Origin: an uncultured Clostridia bacterium
Lineage (GTDB): Bacteria; Bacillota_A; Clostridia; TANB77; CAG-508
DNA length: 16,272 nt
Direction: 5' to 3'
Assembly: GCA_948852375.1 (NCBI GenBank)
Contig: CAQOYX010000035.1
Span: forward strand, 1-16,272
Below, one piece after another: positions 12,992 to 16,272 of the stretch. The notes beneath the pieces were generated by a model that saw nothing but the letters and a program-made list of their open reading frames with translations, was not told the DNA's origin and did not search any database. Positions within the stretch are counted from its first letter, which is position 1. Every line of letters begins with the position of its first letter. The translations under genes and the position numbers were made by a program.

Positions 12992-13573
12992 ATGGATAAT
13001 ATAGAAAAGATTAAGGAATTAGTAGAAAATAATAATGGTGTATTGTTGGTAAAAGAAGCAGAAAAAAATAATATTCATAGACAATATATAAAACAATTAG
13101 AAGAAACTGGGTATTTAAGAAAAGTGTCAAAAGGAATATATGTAAAAGAAGATAAGGAAGTAAATGAATTTTATATTTTAGGACAAAAATATAAAAAAGG
13201 AATCTTCTCACATAATACAGCATTGTATTTTTATGATTTAACAGATAGAACACCAATAAAACTAGATATGACATTTCCAAGTTATATAACAGTACATGAT
13301 AATTCTATAAAGATTCATTACATAAAAGAAGAGAAGCATCTTTTAGGGTTAAAAGAAATGAAATTACAAGATGGAACAACAATACAAATATATGATATGG
13401 AAAGAACAATATGTGACATTATTAGAGATAGAAATAAAATTGATCCACAAATATTTAATGATGCAGTAAAAGGATATATTAAAAAGAAAAATAAGAATTT
13501 AGTTTTATTATATGAATATGCAGAGAAATTTAAGATAGAAAATATATTAAGAAATTATATGGAGGTATTATAA
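12992..13573 (+). CDS. abiEi: AbiEi-family antitoxin / transcriptional regulator
   Basis: A 193-residue protein of the AbiEi family, the antitoxin of the type IV AbiE system, which also represses its own operon. The N-terminal winged helix (about 1-52: LLVKEAEKNNIHRQYIKQLE then GYLRKVSKGIYV) would bind the palindrome in its promoter. The C-terminal part (about 65-190) contains the family's SHNTALYFYDLTDRTP and YDMERTICDIIRDR segments and neutralises the toxin without a stable complex in characterised systems. AAGGTGAT precedes the ATG. The toxin gene begins right after its stop codon, and the toxin's ribosome site lies inside this gene, as expected for coupled translation. Confidence 0.9.
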   Translation: MDNIEKIKELVENNNGVLLVKEAEKNNIHRQYIKQLEETGYLRKVSKGIYVKEDKEVNEFYILGQKYKKGIFSHNTALYFYDLTDRTPIKLDMTFPSYITVHDNSIKIHYIKEEKHLLGLKEMKLQDGTTIQIYDMERTICDIIRDRNKIDPQIFNDAVKGYIKKKNKNLVLLYEYAEKFKIENILRNYMEVL

Positions 13574-14419
13574 TTGAAAAGGAATGCAATGAGCTTTAAA
13601 GCCATAATAAACAACTTGGCAAAAGAAAATAATGTGGCAGCACAACTAGTCCTACAAACATATATGTTAGAAAGATTACTAGAAAGAATATCAATTTCAA
13701 AATATAAAGATAATTTTATATTAAAGGGAGGAATGTTAATATCTGCAATGCTTGGAATTGATAGTAGAACTACAATGGATATGGATACAACCATAAAAGG
13801 ATTTTCATTAACAAAAGAGAACATCTCAAATATTATGTTAGAAATATGTAATATAGAAATTGATGATAATGTAACTTTTAAAATTAATAAAGTAGATTTA
13901 ATTAGAGAAGATGATGATTATGGTGGGTATAGAATTACATTTGAAGCAAGATATAACAATGAAATGCCAGTTATAATGAAAATAGATATTACAACTGGAG
14001 ATAAAATTACATATAAAGAAATTGAATATAGTTTTACATTAATGCTAGAAGATAGAAAAATACAAATATGGTCATACAATGTAGAAACTATTATTGCAGA
14101 AAAATTTGAGGCAATCATAAAAAGAGGTGTGCTTTCAACAAGAATTAGGGATTATTATGATGTTTATATGCTTATAAATACTCAAAGTAAAATTATTGAT
14201 AATAAAACTTTAAAAGATGCAATAACTTTAACAGCACAACATAGAGAAACAAATGAAATAATAAAAAACTGGAAGAAAGTAGTAGATAAAATCGAAAACG
14301 ATAGCAAGATGCAACAGCAATGGAAAAGGTATCAAAAAGATAATTTTTATGCTGAAGGAATAGAATATAATGATTTAATAAATGCTATAAACAAAGTAGG
14401 AGAAATCTTCGAGGGATAA
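13574..14419 (+). CDS. abiEii: AbiEii-family nucleotidyltransferase toxin
   Basis: A 281-residue nucleotidyltransferase-like toxin that, in studied AbiE systems, stops growth when not restrained and gives abortive phage infection and plasmid stabilisation. Family motifs are visible: LKGGMLI (50-56) with RTTMDMD (65-71, the paired metal-binding aspartates), a third acidic site KIDI (136-139), a lysine motif in IIAEKFEAI (about 173-181), and RDYYDVYML (192-200). I use the TTG start at 13574 because GGAGG lies eight bases upstream; the first in-frame ATG (13589) would be too far from it. The length is normal and the motifs intact, so the toxin is probably functional. A terminator follows directly. 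Confidence 0.92.
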   Translation: MKRNAMSFKAIINNLAKENNVAAQLVLQTYMLERLLERISISKYKDNFILKGGMLISAMLGIDSRTTMDMDTTIKGFSLTKENISNIMLEICNIEIDDNVTFKINKVDLIREDDDYGGYRITFEARYNNEMPVIMKIDITTGDKITYKEIEYSFTLMLEDRKIQIWSYNVETIIAEKFEAIIKRGVLSTRIRDYYDVYMLINTQSKIIDNKTLKDAITLTAQHRETNEIIKNWKKVVDKIENDSKMQQQWKRYQKDNFYAEGIEYNDLINAINKVGEIFEG

Positions 14420-14434
14420 TTTTTTTTATCAATT

Positions 14435-14468
14435 AAGGCAACTAACCGATAAATGTGCTAGTTGCCTT
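14435..14468 (+). terminator. Terminator closing the abiE cassette
   Basis: AAGGCAACTA (14435-14444) and its exact complement (14459-14468) flank a 14-base loop, and the stem ends in a short T-tract (CCTTTTAG). It lies 15 bp after the toxin stop. With the promoter at 12929 it makes abiE a self-contained unit. Confidence 0.72.
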
Positions 14469-14490
14469 TTAGTTATTATAAAAGGAAAAG

Positions 14491-14541
14491 GAAATCAATG
14501 TTTTTCTCGGCATAAATTTATTCCAATTCCACATTGATTTC
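14491..14541. repeat. Nested inverted repeat in the gap after abiE
   Basis: GAAATCAATGT (14491-14501) and its exact complement (14531-14541) flank 29 bases. Inside them lies a 16-bp near-palindrome of form GG-N-ATAAATTTAT-N-CC (14509-14524). No T-run follows, so it is not a usual terminator. It may be an operator region for the promoter at 14584, an origin or transfer structure, or a scar of cassette insertion. Confidence 0.5.
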
Positions 14542-14583
14542 TAGTAGAAATAACTTAAAAAAATGGAAAAAATTTTTAATAGC

Positions 14584-14612
14584 TTTAATTTTTAGAAAAA
14601 ATGTGGTATGAT
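14584..14612 (+). promoter_or_regulatory. Promoter of the 14654 gene run
   Basis: TTTAAT (14584-14589), a 17-base spacer and TATGAT (14607-14612) with an extended -10 TGG just before it. It restarts transcription after the abiE terminator for the row of small genes that follows. The -35 box is weak. Confidence 0.5.
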
Positions 14613-14653
14613 TGCATTGTCATTTAAGATTTACAAAATGGAAGGTGATAGAA

Positions 14654-14908
14654 ATGACAGTAAAATTTGTAGAAGAATATTGGAATAGCAAATTAAAAGA
14701 AAATGAAGAATACATGGTTTGTACTTTTTACGATCTTAGAGTGAAAAATAATGTATCAGAAGAAGATGTTGACCAGTTTTTAGAATGGAGTAGAAACAAG
14801 TTACAAAACATGGGATATAATGTTTATTTTACAGGTACAAGGTTTGTTTATCAAAATGCAAATAGAAAAGTAGAAGACAATCAATATATAATAGCAATAA
14901 AAGAATAA
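14654..14908 (+). CDS. Hypothetical protein, 84 aa
   Basis: The ATG at 14654 is chosen because GAAGGTGA lies just upstream. A longer frame from 14612 would start inside the -10 box and has no ribosome site. The small alpha/beta-looking protein has a helix-rich first half (VKFVEEYWNSKLKENEEYMV, then SEEDVDQFLEWSRNKL) and a beta-strand-rich end (NVYFTGTRFVYQ, QYIIAIKE). It has one cysteine and no membrane segment. No family is recognised. It leads a run of closely packed small genes that continues past the window edge. Confidence 0.68.
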   Translation: MTVKFVEEYWNSKLKENEEYMVCTFYDLRVKNNVSEEDVDQFLEWSRNKLQNMGYNVYFTGTRFVYQNANRKVEDNQYIIAIKE

Positions 14909-14929
14909 ATTAAAAGGGGAGAAAATTAG

Positions 14930-15145
14930 ATGAATCCATATGAAGTATTTGACACAGAAGAAATAAGAAAAATAGAAAATATAGTAGGTACTATTGAAAA
15001 TAGAGAATATACAAGAGAAGAGTGTAACAAATTTGTGCATAGTATATCAGAGGATATTATGAGTAAAAGCTATAAAAATGGCGATATGGATAAAACAAGA
15101 CAAGAATTTAGTGGAATATTAAGTAAATTTGAAAACTGGATATAA
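14930..15145 (+). CDS. Hypothetical protein, 71 aa
   Basis: A small acidic, mostly helical protein with two amphipathic helices (about 8-20 and 27-45) and a final FSGILSKFENWI helix. AAAGGGGAGA precedes the ATG. It follows the previous gene by 21 bp and is followed by another small gene after 19 bp. No conserved motif is recognised and no function can be proposed. Confidence 0.65.
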   Translation: MNPYEVFDTEEIRKIENIVGTIENREYTREECNKFVHSISEDIMSKSYKNGDMDKTRQEFSGILSKFENWI

Positions 15146-15164
15146 AGAAAATAAGGAGAAATAA

Positions 15165-15338
15165 ATGCGATACAAAGTTTTTGATGTGGTTTTGTTGAAT
15201 AATGGAAATAAAGCAACTATTTTAGGAGAAATTGACAAAGTTCATTATAAAGTAGAAATAGTAAATAATGAAGGAAAGACAGAAGGAATCTCGCAAATAA
15301 CTGATAACGATATAAAGGATTGCATATCAAAAAAATAA
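15165..15338 (+). CDS. Small protein, 57 aa
   Basis: An uninterrupted 57-codon frame starts with ATG at 15165 six bases after AAGGAG and fits the spacing of the operon. The protein begins MRYKVFDVVLLNNGNKATIL and continues through alternating beta-strand-like stretches (GEIDKVHYKVEIVNN) to a short helix, NDIKDC, near its end. This looks like a small beta-barrel of the SH3/DUF4926-like kind often found in mobile elements, but that is only a shape resemblance. The ribosome site, frame, codon use and gap pattern support it as a real gene despite its size. Confidence 0.7.
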   Translation: MRYKVFDVVLLNNGNKATILGEIDKVHYKVEIVNNEGKTEGISQITDNDIKDCISKK

Positions 15339-15387
15339 CATTACAGAAGATAGAAGTAATCGAATATAACAGAAATAGAGGAATGTT

Positions 15388-15636
15388 ATGAAAATATATA
15401 AAGAACCTATCAAAGAAGAAACAGAAACAACAATTAATGTGTTGTATCACGAAAATAAATTGGTCATTTATACTAATAAGGTGGCATTACAAAAGCAACT
15501 AAACAAATTAATTGGCGAGCCAACCAAAGAACTTAAAATAAAAAGATCCATTGCAGGAAGTATATGGGAAATATCACTAGAAGAAAAAAGTAAGATACAA
15601 AGAATTATAGTAAAGGCAAACATTTATGAATTATAG
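15388..15636 (+). CDS. Hypothetical protein, 82 aa
   Basis: A basic small protein with GAGGAA before the ATG. The first half is strand-rich (INVLYHENKLVIYTNKVALQ), followed by a helix (QKQLNKLIG) and a final two-strand part (SIWEISLEEKSKIQRIIVKA). No cysteines, membrane segments or known motifs are seen. It sits 49 bp after the 57-residue gene and 18 bp before the HD hydrolase gene, so it is very likely co-transcribed with both. Function unknown. Confidence 0.68.
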   Translation: MKIYKEPIKEETETTINVLYHENKLVIYTNKVALQKQLNKLIGEPTKELKIKRSIAGSIWEISLEEKSKIQRIIVKANIYEL

Positions 15637-15654
15637 TAATGAAAAGGAAAATGT

Positions 15655-16146
15655 ATGAAATTAGATAATTATATTGAATTTATTAAGGAAAAACATAAAG
15701 GTCAAAAAAGAATACAAGGAACACCATATTATATACATCCACTAGAAGTAAGTAACATTTTATATAAGAGAGGTTTTCCAAAAGATTATCAAATTGTGGG
15801 TTTATTTCATGATTTATTAGAAGATACGAATACTACTTATGAAGAGCTAGTTCAAATTTCAAATAAAGAAATTGCAGATGCAGTAAAATTGATAACAAAA
15901 GAAAAGGGATATGTAATGTCAGATTACATTAATAGAATCAAGCAAAATGATATGGCAAGAATGGTAAAATTAGCAGATAGATTACACAATTTGTCAGAAA
16001 CACATTTGGCTTCAGAAAAATTTCAAGCAAGATATGTTAAAGAAACAGAAGAATGGTTTATAGATTTAGCTGCTGGAACAGTTTTTGAAGAAGATATAAA
16101 GGACATGTTAGATAATTTAAAACAAGAATTAAATGAAGAAATGTAA
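15655..16146 (+). CDS. HD-domain (p)ppGpp hydrolase-like protein (small alarmone hydrolase)
   Basis: A 163-residue single-domain protein matching the hydrolase half of RelA/SpoT enzymes, which removes pyrophosphate from (p)ppGpp. The metal-site residues are present: H28 in YIHPLEV, H52-D53 in LFHDLLEDT with E56-D57 after it, and D108 in KLADRLHN. No synthetase, TGS or ACT domain follows, so it resembles stand-alone hydrolases (SAH/MESH1 type). The first helix has a KGQKR sequence typical of the family. GAAAAGGAAA precedes the ATG. On a mobile element it could dampen the host stringent response or remove toxic alarmones made by ToxSAS-type defence toxins. Substrate specificity cannot be read from sequence, and other nucleotide hydrolase roles are possible. 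Confidence 0.85.
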   Translation: MKLDNYIEFIKEKHKGQKRIQGTPYYIHPLEVSNILYKRGFPKDYQIVGLFHDLLEDTNTTYEELVQISNKEIADAVKLITKEKGYVMSDYINRIKQNDMARMVKLADRLHNLSETHLASEKFQARYVKETEEWFIDLAAGTVFEEDIKDMLDNLKQELNEEM

Positions 16147-16172
16147 TAAATTGATTATAGGAGAGATTAGAC

Positions 16173-16272
16173 ATGAATGGTAAACAATTATCAGAATTTG
16201 TAAGTGAATTTAGAAATAAATATATTGGAAAACAAATGAATATACAGGAAATAAAAAAACTATTAAATGACA
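16173..16272 (+). CDS. Partial gene running off the right edge
   Basis: An ATG at 16173 preceded by TAGGAGAGA opens a frame with no stop for the remaining 33 codons. The start of the protein reads MNGKQLSEFVSEFRNKYIGK, which looks like a charged helix. It lies 26 bp after the HD hydrolase gene and continues the operon. Too little is present to name a family. Confidence 0.6.
   Translation, partial: MNGKQLSEFVSEFRNKYIGKQMNIQEIKKLLND

Noticed and set aside
14612..14653. A 14-residue longer start for the 84-residue protein
   Set aside because: It would begin within the -10 box of the promoter and lacks a ribosome site.

Overview
The window is a stretch of a low-GC integrative mobile element, probably from a Bacillota (Clostridia-like) host. 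The evidence is the very AT-rich base composition, AGGAGG-type ribosome binding sites before nearly every gene, standard stop codons including TGA, and families typical of Bacillota prophages and integrative conjugative elements. No relaxase, type IV secretion gene, capsid gene, rRNA or tRNA is visible, so I cannot say whether it is a conjugative element, a phage-plasmid or a mobilizable island. No species can be named.

Layout. (a) 1-641, minus strand: the edge of an unidentified frame and one unknown gene. This could be the element's end or flanking DNA. (b) 682-4452, minus strand: two paralogous repressor-integrase cassettes in tandem. The outer one (xre1 2409-1972, int1 1920-682) looks intact. 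The inner one (xre2 4452-4081, int2 3870-2673) has an integrase broken by one extra base at 2826, which removes the catalytic tyrosine. A 34-residue gene (4011-4115) with a near-consensus promoter points into the end of xre2. (c) 4453-4619: a lambda-like divergent control region. It has one promoter each way, and a 17-bp operator of form TACAA-N7-TTGTA occurs at three places here and again in the xre1 promoter. (d) 4620-9223, plus strand: an early/replication operon with a Cro-like regulator, an excisionase-like protein, an unknown, a DnaD-type replication initiator with iteron-like repeats inside its gene, a DnaC-type helicase-loader ATPase, three unknowns, and a possible late-gene regulator of ArpU/RinA type. 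(e) 9224-9583: a 360-bp intergenic region with several hairpins, one of them a minus-strand terminator, and an array of TTCACTAAATGAA repeats. It is a candidate origin, partition site or operator array. (f) 9584-12881: a small Cys-rich protein, a small membrane protein, topoisomerase III and a coiled-coil protein. (g) 12929-14468: a self-contained AbiE toxin-antitoxin cassette with its own promoter and terminator. (h) 14584-16272: a run of small unknown genes, one of only 57 residues, then a small (p)ppGpp-hydrolase-like HD protein and the start of another gene that runs off the window.

How it may work together (inference). xre1 and xre2 probably keep both directions silent and control their own transcription. 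Release of the rightward promoter at 4535 would turn on the Cro-like gene, excisionase, initiator and helicase loader, giving excision and replication. Because int2 is dead as sequenced, integration and excision would depend on int1. TopB would help resolve replication or transfer intermediates. AbiE and the HD hydrolase look like accessory cargo affecting plasmid stability, phage defence or host alarmone signalling.
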